A DNA stretch of 9,755 bases, from contig CALLVJ010000002.1 of the NCBI GenBank assembly GCA_938010625.1, forward strand, positions 1 to 9,755. The letters run 5' to 3'. The notes under the pieces were generated by a model. It was not told the DNA's origin and did not search any database. It worked only from the letters and a program-made list of their open reading frames with translations. Shown in pieces: positions 1 to 6,582 of this stretch (within the stretch, counting starts at the first letter, position 1; each line of letters begins with the position of its first letter). The DNA comes from an uncultured Stomatobaculum sp. GTDB lineage: Bacteria; Bacillota; Clostridia; Lachnospirales; Lachnospiraceae. Both the position numbers and the translations under genes were made by a program.

Positions 1-992
1 TAGACCTGTCCCGCCTTCCTGGCCAGGAAGAGAGAAATAGTCCCGATCCCGCAGTAGAGATCCCAGACAATCTCTGTCCCGTTCAAATTTGCGAACTCGA
101 GCGCTGCGCCGTACATAGCCTCGGTCTGCACCGGATTTACCTGATAGAACGAATGCGGCGAAATCCGAAAGCGGATGTCACCGATTTTGTCCTCAATATA
201 GCCCTTGCCGTACAGGGTCTGCATGGTATCGCGGCGGGTATTCACATTGAGCACAAGGGTCTCTAGTTTCGCCTGTTCATCATCTGCCGCCTGAAGATCC
301 CGCAGCAGTTCCTCCCAGTGCGGAAGCTTTTTGCCGCTCACAATGAGACAGAGCATGTAGCCCTTGGTCTCGCGGCTCTGCCTGATCAGGGCGCGGCGAA
401 TGAGACCCTTTCCGCTCTCTTCCTCATAAGCAGGAACTTGAAATCGCTCCATCCAGCGAAGAATAATTGCAAGAATACGCGCATTTTCTGCAGCGCCTAT
501 GTCACAGTCGAGCCACGGAATCACGCGGTGGCTCCGTGCGGCATAAAAACCGGCAGCAGGTCTTCCGTCCTCACTATTTGCTATTGGCACCTGCGCCTTA
601 TTCCGATAGCGGGCGGGCGTCTGCATGGCGACAATCGGCTCCATCACAGCGTCCAAAATTCCTGCCGGCACTTCGCCAATCCGGAGTAAGTCCTCTCGCA
701 CCTTGTTCTCCTTGAGACGAAGCTCTGCCGCATAGGAGAGCGCCTGTAACTGACAGCCGCCGCAACGGTTCTCAAGCGAACAGCGCGGTGGAATACGGTC
801 TTTGGAAGGGCGGCGCAGCGCTTGCAGGCGCGCAAAGCCGTAACTTTTCTTTACTTTTATCGCGCGGCACAGCACCCGATCACCCGGAAGTGCGCCTTTC
901 ACAAACCAGACAAAGCCGTCCTGCCTGCCAATGCCAAGCCCTTCATCGGAGAGCGCCATGATTTCGAGCTCAAATTCGTCGTTCTTTCGCAT
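1..992 (-). CDS. rlmD: 23S rRNA (uracil-5)-methyltransferase, TrmA/RumA family, C-terminus outside window
   Basis: SAM-dependent enzyme that makes 5-methyluridine in 23S rRNA; Gram-positive members (RlmCD) can modify both U747 and U1939. About 330 residues are visible, read by translating the minus strand from ATG at 992-990. An N-terminal TRAM-like RNA-binding segment (about residues 5-60) is followed by the [4Fe-4S] cysteines C71-x5-C77-x2-C80 and C163 (in WLDCDIG), matching the E. coli RumA spacing. The SAM-binding motif DLYCGIGTISLF lies near residue 310, just before the edge. The catalytic cysteine and last ~120 residues fall outside. It begins 23 bp after the yhaM-like stop, with a purine-rich but weak ribosome site (AGAGAAG), so it is probably the third gene of the operon. 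The family call is very secure. RlmD versus RlmCD target specificity cannot be decided from sequence alone. Confidence 0.95.
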   Translation of the reverse strand, partial: MRKNDEFELEIMALSDEGLGIGRQDGFVWFVKGALPGDRVLCRAIKVKKSYGFARLQALRRPSKDRIPPRCSLENRCGGCQLQALSYAAELRLKENKVREDLLRIGEVPAGILDAVMEPIVAMQTPARYRNKAQVPIANSEDGRPAAGFYAARSHRVIPWLDCDIGAAENARILAIILRWMERFQVPAYEEESGKGLIRRALIRQSRETKGYMLCLIVSGKKLPHWEELLRDLQAADDEQAKLETLVLNVNTRRDTMQTLYGKGYIEDKIGDIRFRISPHSFYQVNPVQTEAMYGAALEFANLNGTEIVWDLYCGIGTISLFLARKAGQV

Positions 993-1015
993 ATGGCTTC
1001 TCTTTCTCTGCTTTG

Positions 1016-1969
1016 TCAGATGCCGCTCTCGGAGGTCTTCCGAAGATTGCTGTCCAGAAAGCGGTTAAAGCCGAGCCAGCCGTTATTTGCCCCGGCTGCG
1101 TTCAAAAGTTCCGTGAAGGTCTCCATCTTTGCATCGGTATTGTCCGCGAGATTCAGCGCCATCGCCTCAATCAGCGCGGGCTTCTTCGGCGAACCGAATT
1201 CGTACTCGCCGTGATGCGCTACAATGCAGTGCCTGAGTTCGGCTGCGCGCTTTTCCGGAAAGTTCGGGATTCTTGCGATCGCTGACGCGATCATCTCACA
1301 GCCAATCACAATATGCCCGAGCAGCTGTCCCTCATCGGTGTAGGCATTTTCCGGGAAAGCCGACAGTTCTCTGGTCTTGCCAATGTCGTGACAGAGCGCT
1401 GCTGTGATCAGAAGATCGCGGTTCAGGATCGGATAGTTCTCACAGTAGTAGTCGCAGAGCCGCGCGACGCTCAGCGTGTGCTCCATCAGGCCGCCGATAA
1501 AGCTGTGATGCACGGATTTGGCTGCCGAACTCTCTCGAAAGCGCTTCACAAAGACTGCATCGTCCACGAAGAAAGCTCTGAGCAGCGCCTGAAGAAAGGA
1601 ATCCTGTACCGACTGAATCTGCGCGAGCAGTTCTTCATACATCTCATTGTTGTCCCGCGCAGAGACTGGCATATAGTTGCCGGGATTATATTCGCCCTCG
1701 TCAGCGCGGCGAATGCGGCTTATTTTGAGTTGCAGTTTGTTGTTGTAGAGAATCACATCGGCATCAATGGCGACATAGTCGAGCTCATCAAAGTCGCCGA
1801 TGCCGGGATTGCCGGGCTCCCAGATTTTTCCGTCCACGGTGCCGGTCTTGTCACGAAGCTGCAGACTCTCATACTCCTTACCGCCTTTGGTGAGATAGAT
1901 CGCCTTCTGCTGGCAGAGATAAATTTCCGAAATATGTGTATTCTCCCGGAGCGTGTCGATATATTTCAT
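1016..1969 (-). CDS. yhaM: 3'-5' exoribonuclease YhaM-type, OB-fold plus HD domain
   Basis: Cytoplasmic 3'-5' exonuclease family acting on RNA (and ssDNA in B. subtilis), involved in mRNA turnover. The 317-residue length matches the usual ~314. Residues about 12-90 form the OB-fold nucleic-acid-binding part, with the typical string KGGKEYESLQLRDKTGT at 28-44. The HD metal-dependent phosphohydrolase domain follows: H164 (MEHTLSVA), H194-D195 (LCHDIGK), H219, H252-H253 (AHHGEYEFGSP) and D276 (LADNTDAK), so all metal ligands are present. The start is supported by AAAGGA about 7 bp upstream of ATG. It lies 24 bp downstream of the HtrA-like gene and 23 bp upstream of the rRNA methyltransferase, so the three are likely cotranscribed. 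Nothing looks broken. The link with the neighbours is probably operonic convenience rather than a shared pathway. Confidence 0.95.
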   Translation of the reverse strand: MKYIDTLRENTHISEIYLCQQKAIYLTKGGKEYESLQLRDKTGTVDGKIWEPGNPGIGDFDELDYVAIDADVILYNNKLQLKISRIRRADEGEYNPGNYMPVSARDNNEMYEELLAQIQSVQDSFLQALLRAFFVDDAVFVKRFRESSAAKSVHHSFIGGLMEHTLSVARLCDYYCENYPILNRDLLITAALCHDIGKTRELSAFPENAYTDEGQLLGHIVIGCEMIASAIARIPNFPEKRAAELRHCIVAHHGEYEFGSPKKPALIEAMALNLADNTDAKMETFTELLNAAGANNGWLGFNRFLDSNLRKTSESGI

Positions 1970-1993
1970 AGTGTGTCCTTTCTGTTTCTGCCG

Positions 1994-3304
1994 TCATCTG
2001 CCCGCAAGCGTTGCGGTAACCGAGATGGTCTCATATTTCTCTCTGCCATTCCGCATCAGAGTGAGGCGCACGCTCTCCCCCTTTGCGCACTTTCTCAGCG
2101 CAGCCTCAAGGTCGCGCATGGTCTCAACTTTGCTGTCACCGAGGGAAATCAGAATATCCCCTGGCTGTACGCCCGCCGCATAGGCGGGTGCATTTTGTTC
2201 TACACGGGCGATGTAGACGCCCGTCGGCATCCCCTGCTCGCGCTGTGCCGCACCGACCTGTTTGCCGTAAATCCCAAGCGAAGCTGTCGCCCTGCCATTC
2301 ATCATCCGCTCAATCGCAGGTTTTACGTCCGAAAGTCCCATGACTGCTGTGCTGCTCTTCTGGTCAACGCTGGAGAACAAATCCGTCATCCAGCCGACCA
2401 ACTCGCCGTCCGCATTTAAGACCCAGGTCCCGGACAACGCATCACTGCTCACATCCGGCAGGTAAATCGTCACATAGCCGTCCATGACGCTCACATTGGT
2501 CTGGACATTTGAGAGAATGCCATACTTCACCGAGTGAATCACACCGAGCGGCGAACCGATGAAGAACAGGAGGTCGCCGCGCTTCAAGCGATAAGAATTG
2601 CCAAAAGGAATCACCGTCTGCTTTGCGAGACTGTCCCGGTTTGCCTCAGTAATCGGGAGCGAGAGCACTGCGATGTGGTTCGCGCTGTCCCGCATTTTGA
2701 CCGTCGCTGTCATCTGATCTCCACGGGCAAAGGTGATGGTTGCAGTGTCAGTCCCCTCCACGGCCGCGGTCGTCGTGAGGAACAAAAGCTCGCTCTCTGT
2801 CTTTGCGACAGCGAGTCCCGAATAGTTTTCCGAACTCTCGAGCGCATTGTTAAACCAGTCCCGCTCTGCCTTCTCATGCGTCACAGAGACCACAGCGGCG
2901 TCGGCGCTGTCCGCCTGTTTCCGGAGTACGCCTGCCATCTGGCGAATGTCGCTGAGCTCATAGCTCCGACTCTCCAGCGCCTGTTCGACCTGCTCCCTTA
3001 CGTTCTGGTTTCCAGCTGCAATATTCTCTTCCCGACTTCCTGCCTCGCTCTCTGCAGGGGACCGCAGCTGTTCACGCGTCTCTTCCTCCCCCTGGCTCTC
3101 ATCCCGCTCAATTTTGATGCTGTTTTTCGCTGTATTCTGCTGCCACTTTTTCGCGAGCATCGGGCAGGTAGCACAGGCGATCGCCGCTGCGCCAAGCGCA
3201 AAGCTCGCCCCTGCAAGAGCCGCTTTTCCGGCGAGCGCCATCCATTTTTTTCTCTTTTGTTTTTTCTCGGCGATATGCTGTGTGATAAACTCATCTTCCT
3301 GCAT
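1994..3304 (-). CDS. membrane-anchored HtrA/DegP-like protein with PDZ domain, catalytic triad apparently lost
   Basis: 436 residues with HtrA layout. A basic cytoplasmic N-terminus (1-22) precedes one membrane segment (about 24-46), a polar Glu/Arg/Gln-rich stretch (60-130, possibly coiled coil), a trypsin-like fold (about 140-335) and a C-terminal PDZ domain (about 340-432; GVYIARVEQNAPAYAAGVQPGD at 362-383). HtrA landmarks align, but the active site does not. LTNNHVVEG reads LTTTAAVEG (His to Ala180) and the TDLAVL aspartate position reads NHIAVL (His210). Only the serine site (SGTWVLN, S291) keeps Ser, and GNSGGP is not preserved. The gene is therefore predicted to be proteolytically inactive, acting perhaps as an envelope PDZ adaptor or sensor; that role is inference. 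Start: GGAGGAG sits 6-7 bp before ATG. First gene of the minus-strand operon, followed after 24 bp by yhaM. Confidence 0.85.
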   Translation of the reverse strand: MQEDEFITQHIAEKKQKRKKWMALAGKAALAGASFALGAAAIACATCPMLAKKWQQNTAKNSIKIERDESQGEEETREQLRSPAESEAGSREENIAAGNQNVREQVEQALESRSYELSDIRQMAGVLRKQADSADAAVVSVTHEKAERDWFNNALESSENYSGLAVAKTESELLFLTTTAAVEGTDTATITFARGDQMTATVKMRDSANHIAVLSLPITEANRDSLAKQTVIPFGNSYRLKRGDLLFFIGSPLGVIHSVKYGILSNVQTNVSVMDGYVTIYLPDVSSDALSGTWVLNADGELVGWMTDLFSSVDQKSSTAVMGLSDVKPAIERMMNGRATASLGIYGKQVGAAQREQGMPTGVYIARVEQNAPAYAAGVQPGDILISLGDSKVETMRDLEAALRKCAKGESVRLTLMRNGREKYETISVTATLAGR

Positions 3305-3338
3305 GAAATCTCCTCCGCCGCTCCGTCTATGATGCCTT
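3305..3338 (-). promoter_or_regulatory. 5' leader and ribosome binding site of the HtrA-like gene
   Basis: A short untranslated leader runs from the predicted transcription start near 3332 down to the ATG at 3304-3302. A strong Shine-Dalgarno GGAGGAG (complement of 3311-3317 region) lies 6-7 bp before the ATG and fixes this start. Confidence 0.6.
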
Positions 3339-3367
3339 AGTATAGCATAAAAGCCTCGCTTTCGAAA
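3339..3367 (-). promoter_or_regulatory. candidate sigma-A promoter of the minus-strand operon (extended -10)
   Basis: On the minus strand the sequence reads TGCTATACT (complement of 3347-3339), which is an extended -10 TGn plus TATACT. With a 17-bp spacer the -35 position reads TTTCGA (complement of 3367-3362), a poor match to TTGACA, so recognition would depend on the extended -10. Transcription would start near 3332. The -35 overlaps the palindrome TTTCGAAA (3360-3367). Confidence 0.6.
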
Positions 3368-3383
3368 CGCGCGGCGCGCTTTG

Positions 3384-3392
3384 TGTTATACT
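3384..3392 (+). promoter_or_regulatory. candidate extended -10 promoter of mutS2
   Basis: TGTTATACT gives a TGn extension plus TATACT (-10 at 3387-3392). No recognisable -35 is present at 16-18 bp spacing (the region reads GAAACG or similar). Predicted start is near 3399, giving a leader of about 70 nt. It is divergent from the operon promoter at 3339-3347, with about 40 bp between the two -10 boxes. Confidence 0.6.
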
Positions 3393-3431
3393 ATAAAAGT
3401 ATTCTGGATCGTTTGAATCGGACTCATACTC

Positions 3432-3448
3432 TCTGCCGCCCCGGCAGA
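3432..3448 (+). other. GC-rich hairpin in the mutS2 leader
   Basis: TCTGCCG pairs perfectly with CGGCAGA across a CCC loop (7-bp stem). No T-run follows, so this is not an intrinsic terminator. It ends 21 nt before the mutS2 ATG and could affect mRNA stability or initiation; no function is shown by the sequence. Confidence 0.5.
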
Positions 3449-3452
3449 AGAA

Positions 3453-3473
3453 ATGGATGACTATCAGGCATGA
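3453..3473 (+). other. possible 6-codon leader ORF overlapping the mutS2 start
   Basis: ATG at 3453 opens a six-codon frame (MDDYQA) whose TGA stop (3471-3473) overlaps the mutS2 ATG (3470-3472) as ATGA, an arrangement typical of translational coupling. mutS2 itself has only a weak Shine-Dalgarno (GGATGA, 3455-3460), so coupling is conceivable. The frame is so short that chance is a serious alternative. Confidence 0.25.
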
Positions 3474-5836
3474 ATCACAAAACCTTGCATACGTTGGAAT
3501 TTGATAAAATTCTGTCCTTGCTCGAAGAAAAGGCCGTGAGTACGCCGGGCAAGGCGCTGTGTCGCGCGCTCGAACCCATGACCGAACTCAGCGACATTGA
3601 GACCGCACAGGCGGAAACCGAGGCCGCACTGTCCCGCATCCGCAGAAAGGGCGAGCTGCGCCTCGCAGGGCTCCGCGATGTGAGCGCTTCGGTAAAACGC
3701 CTTGACGTCGGCGGCACACTGAGTATCGCCGAACTCTATGCGATTGGCGCTCTCCTTGATCTCAGTGAGCGGGCACACGCCTACGGCGTCCACGAGGAAC
3801 CAGAGGCAAATCCGGATGCACTTGAGGCCGCCTTTACCGCGCTCTCCCTGCTTGCACGGGAAAAGCGAGAGGTGAAGCGCTGCATTCTCTCCGAGGAACT
3901 GGTCGCTGACACGGCGAGTGCCGAGCTCTCGCGCATCCGTCGGCAGATGAAGAGCGCCGACGAGCGCATGCACAGCGCTCTTCAAGAGGAAATTAACCGC
4001 TACAAGAGTTATCTCATGGACACGATTGTGACCATGAGAAACGGGAGTTACTGTCTCGCCGTAAAAAGCGAATACAAGTCAAAGCTCCCCGGTGTGGTGC
4101 ACGACCAGAGTTCCACCGGTTCGACCATCTTCATTGAGCCGCTCGTCGCTGTGCGCCTGAACAACGAATACCGCGAACTTGTGATTGCCGAGCAACAGGA
4201 AATTGCAAAAATCCTCGCGTCGCTCAGCGCCCTGCTTGTGCCCTGCACTGCCGCACTTCTCGCAAACCAGAAGATTCTCACATCACTCGACTTTGTCTTT
4301 GCAAAAGCACGGCTTGCCGCAGAAATGCAGGCGTCAAAGCCGCTCTTTAACACAGAGCACATTGTAGAAATCAAGGATGGCCGCCACCCGCTGATTCCAC
4401 GGGATAAAGTTGTTCCAATCAGCATTCGGATCGGAGAAGACTTCACGCTCCTCATCATCACCGGGCCGAATACCGGCGGCAAAACCGTATCCCTAAAGAC
4501 AGTGGGGCTTTTTACACTGATGGGACAGGCAGGTCTCCACATCCCCGCTTTCCAGGGCAGCCGCCTCGCTGTGTTCCGCAATGTCTTTGCGGATATTGGC
4601 GATGAGCAGAGCATTGAACAATCGCTCTCAACTTTCTCGGGGCACATGAAAAATGTGGTCGAGATCTTAGCAGCAGCAGACAGCAACTCGCTCTGCCTCT
4701 TCGACGAGCTCGGCGCCGGCACAGATCCGACTGAGGGCGCTGCGCTCGCGATTGCAATCCTCTCCTTCCTGCAAAATATTGGCGCGAGAACCGTCGCGAC
4801 CACGCACTACAGTGAGCTCAAAGTCTATGCGCTCTCCACAAAGGGCGTTGAAAACGCGAGCTGCGAATTCGATGTCGAGACCCTCCGCCCGACCTACCGC
4901 CTCTTAATCGGCATTCCCGGCAAGAGCAACGCGTTTGCGATTTCCAAAAAACTTGGGCTCCCGGACTATATCATCGAGGAGGCAAAGACGCACATTGAGC
5001 AGAATGATGCTGCTTTCGAGGATCTTCTGTCCCGCCTTGAGTCTGATCGCCGCACCATTGAGACAGAACAAAAAGAAATTTTCGCCTACCGCACAGAGCT
5101 TGAGAACCTGAAAAAACGCCACGAGAAAGCCGACCAGAATCTCGACGAGAGAAAGGCTCGCATTCTCGAAAAGGCTCGCGCCGAGGCTGAGCGTATTCTC
5201 ACCGAGGCAAAGGAGAGCGCTGACCAGAGCATACGGCGCATCAACCGCCTGAGCGCGGACTCCGGCCTGCTCCGCGAACTCGAGAAGGAGCGCACAGGTC
5301 TCCGCGAGAAACTAAAGTCTGTCGAGAAAAATACGCCAAGGAAAAAAGCTCTCAAAGCGGCCAAGCCCGCTGTCCTTCACATCGGCGACTCGGTTCGCGT
5401 GCTCAGCATGGATCACGACGCGATTGTCTCAACGTTGCCAGATAAAAATGGCCGTCTTTTTGTCCGGATGGGCGTGCTCCGCACCCAGGTCGCCGCGGAC
5501 GATGTGGTTCCGCTTGCGGATGAAACCGCTGCTGCAAAGGGCGCAAAGCGTGACTACAGCGGTGCAGCGCCAACCTTTGGCAAGGCCTCTCACATCTCTC
5601 CTGAGATTAATCTAATCGGGAAGACGGTCGATGAGGCGATCAGCGAACTCGACAAGTACCTGGACGATGCCCTGCTCGCGCACCTGAATTCCGTCCGCGT
5701 CATTCACGGCCGCGGCACCGGTGCCCTGAAAAAGGGCGTTCTCGCCTGGCTCAAAAAGCAGTCCTATGTCAAAAAATTTGAAGATGCCCACTTTGACGAT
5801 GGTGGTGAAGCTGTCACCGTGGTCACGTTCCGTTAA
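3470..5836 (+). CDS. mutS2: MutS2 family protein (ATPase with C-terminal Smr domain)
   Basis: MutS2 lacks the mismatch-recognition domain of MutS. The family has been linked to suppression of recombination and, in Bacillus, to rescue of collided ribosomes (also called RqcU). The 788 residues match the usual ~785. Residues 1-320 are the lever/clamp-type core, including the conserved DQSSTGSTIFIEP near 212. The ABC-type ATPase carries Walker A GPNTGGKT (332-339), Walker B LCLFDE (D412, E413) and the ATTHYSE H-loop near 445. A long charged coiled coil covers about 505-620, a small beta domain about 630-690, and the Smr domain about 711-788 with HGRGTG at 746-751. The position of the LDLR-type Smr motif reads INLIG (713-717). 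ATG at 3470 is the first in-frame start after a stop at 3458-3460 and fits the family N-terminus. The response-regulator gene follows after 41 bp. Confidence 0.97.
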   Translation: MNHKTLHTLEFDKILSLLEEKAVSTPGKALCRALEPMTELSDIETAQAETEAALSRIRRKGELRLAGLRDVSASVKRLDVGGTLSIAELYAIGALLDLSERAHAYGVHEEPEANPDALEAAFTALSLLAREKREVKRCILSEELVADTASAELSRIRRQMKSADERMHSALQEEINRYKSYLMDTIVTMRNGSYCLAVKSEYKSKLPGVVHDQSSTGSTIFIEPLVAVRLNNEYRELVIAEQQEIAKILASLSALLVPCTAALLANQKILTSLDFVFAKARLAAEMQASKPLFNTEHIVEIKDGRHPLIPRDKVVPISIRIGEDFTLLIITGPNTGGKTVSLKTVGLFTLMGQAGLHIPAFQGSRLAVFRNVFADIGDEQSIEQSLSTFSGHMKNVVEILAAADSNSLCLFDELGAGTDPTEGAALAIAILSFLQNIGARTVATTHYSELKVYALSTKGVENASCEFDVETLRPTYRLLIGIPGKSNAFAISKKLGLPDYIIEEAKTHIEQNDAAFEDLLSRLESDRRTIETEQKEIFAYRTELENLKKRHEKADQNLDERKARILEKARAEAERILTEAKESADQSIRRINRLSADSGLLRELEKERTGLREKLKSVEKNTPRKKALKAAKPAVLHIGDSVRVLSMDHDAIVSTLPDKNGRLFVRMGVLRTQVAADDVVPLADETAAAKGAKRDYSGAAPTFGKASHISPEINLIGKTVDEAISELDKYLDDALLAHLNSVRVIHGRGTGALKKGVLAWLKKQSYVKKFEDAHFDDGGEAVTVVTFR

Positions 5837-5841
5837 ATGAT

Positions 5842-5862
5842 CGTTTGCAAGTCACGTTTGCA
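5842..5862 (+). repeat. 8-bp direct repeat CGTTTGCA in the mutS2-regulator gap
   Basis: CGTTTGCA occurs at 5842-5849 and again at 5855-5862 (13-bp period), just upstream of the regulator's ribosome site. The octamer GTCACGTT likewise occurs at 5822-5829 and 5851-5858. This may be a protein-binding site or chance; no -10 box of good quality follows it. Confidence 0.35.
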
Positions 5863-5865
5863 CAG

Positions 5866-5880
5866 AAAGGAGCTTCTTTG
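5866..5880 (+). promoter_or_regulatory. ribosome binding site that decides a TTG start
   Basis: AAAGGAG (5866-5872) is followed after 5 bp by TTG at 5878. This places the regulator start at 5878 and not at the in-frame TTG at 5845, which has no Shine-Dalgarno and would add 11 residues not expected before a receiver domain. Confidence 0.8.
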
Positions 5881-6582
5881 GCAGGAAAGCAAAAAATTCT
5901 GATCGTCGATGACGACGAAAATATTGCAGAGCTCATCTCCCTCTATCTGGAAAAGGAATGTTTTGAAACGCACATTGCCGCCGACGGCGCAGAGGCGCTC
6001 TTGCTCTTTCAGTCGCTCTCCCCGGATCTGGTGCTCCTGGATCTCATGCTGCCGCATGTCGACGGCTATCAGGTGTGCCGCGAAATCCGAAAGAATTCCC
6101 AGACACCGGTCATCATGCTCTCGGCAAAGGGAGAGGTCTTTGACAAGGTGCTCGGCTTAGAGCTCGGTGCCGACGACTATATCATCAAACCTTTTGAGCC
6201 GAAGGAACTGGTTGCGCGGGTTCGCGCCGTGCTGCGCCGCTACCGCTTGCAGGAAGCTGCAGCGCCTGCGCGAATAGACTCGGACACCGTGCGCTATGAG
6301 GATCTGGAAATCAGTCTCACCAACTATGCAGTCCGCTATGAGGGCCGTCCGGTTGAAATGCCGCCGAAGGAGCTGGAGCTGCTCTATTTCCTGACTTCCC
6401 ACCCGAACCAGGTCTTCACGCGGGAGCAGCTCCTCGACCATATCTGGGGCTATGAATATGCAGGTGACACCCGCACCGTTGACGTGCACATCAAGCGCCT
6501 CCGCGAAAAGCTGAAAGATAAACCCGGCTGGTCCATCTCCACGGTCTGGGGGGTCGGCTATAAATTTGACCTGCGCACATGA
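5878..6582 (+). CDS. two-component response regulator, OmpR/PhoB family
   Basis: DNA-binding transcription factor activated by phosphorylation. With the TTG start it has 234 residues, the normal family length. The receiver domain (about 5-120) has the acidic pocket D11-D12-D13, phospho-acceptor D55 (LVLLDLMLP), S82 at the switch Thr/Ser position and K104 (DDYIIKPF). The C-terminal winged helix (about 140-234) has the classic LTxxE-like segment at PPKELELLYFL, then TREQLLDHIWGYEY and TRTVDVHIKRLREKL, and ends in GVGYKF. It overlaps the kinase gene by 4 bp (ATGA), so the two form a cognate pair. The direct repeats upstream of the two exported-protein genes are candidate targets, which is inference from geometry. 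The winged helix resembles the WalR/PhoP group, but orthology cannot be fixed here because no walH/walI/walJ genes are adjacent. Confidence 0.95.
   Translation: MAGKQKILIVDDDENIAELISLYLEKECFETHIAADGAEALLLFQSLSPDLVLLDLMLPHVDGYQVCREIRKNSQTPVIMLSAKGEVFDKVLGLELGADDYIIKPFEPKELVARVRAVLRRYRLQEAAAPARIDSDTVRYEDLEISLTNYAVRYEGRPVEMPPKELELLYFLTSHPNQVFTREQLLDHIWGYEYAGDTRTVDVHIKRLREKLKDKPGWSISTVWGVGYKFDLRT

Noticed and set aside
318..1285. Several plus-strand frames of 60-130 codons
   Set aside because: They are antisense to the rRNA methyltransferase and yhaM-like genes. The methyltransferase itself is confirmed by its cysteine and SAM motifs on the minus strand.
1313..2419. 368-codon plus-strand open frame
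   Set aside because: It crosses the yhaM-like and HtrA-like genes in antisense, spanning their intergenic gap, and has no plausible domain or ribosome site.
2534..3340. 268-codon plus-strand open frame
   Set aside because: Antisense to the HtrA-like gene, Cys/Arg-rich low-plausibility translation.
3432..3448. mutS2 leader hairpin as an intrinsic terminator or riboswitch
   Set aside because: No T-tract follows it and no conserved aptamer-like structure is recognisable in the ~70-nt leader.
4048..4803. 251-codon minus-strand open frame inside mutS2
   Set aside because: Antisense shadow of the well-supported MutS2 ATPase domain; Ser/Arg-rich with no domain.
5845..5877. Earlier TTG start for the response regulator
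   Set aside because: No ribosome site precedes it, and the added residues are not typical of a receiver domain. AAAGGAG before TTG 5878 is better.
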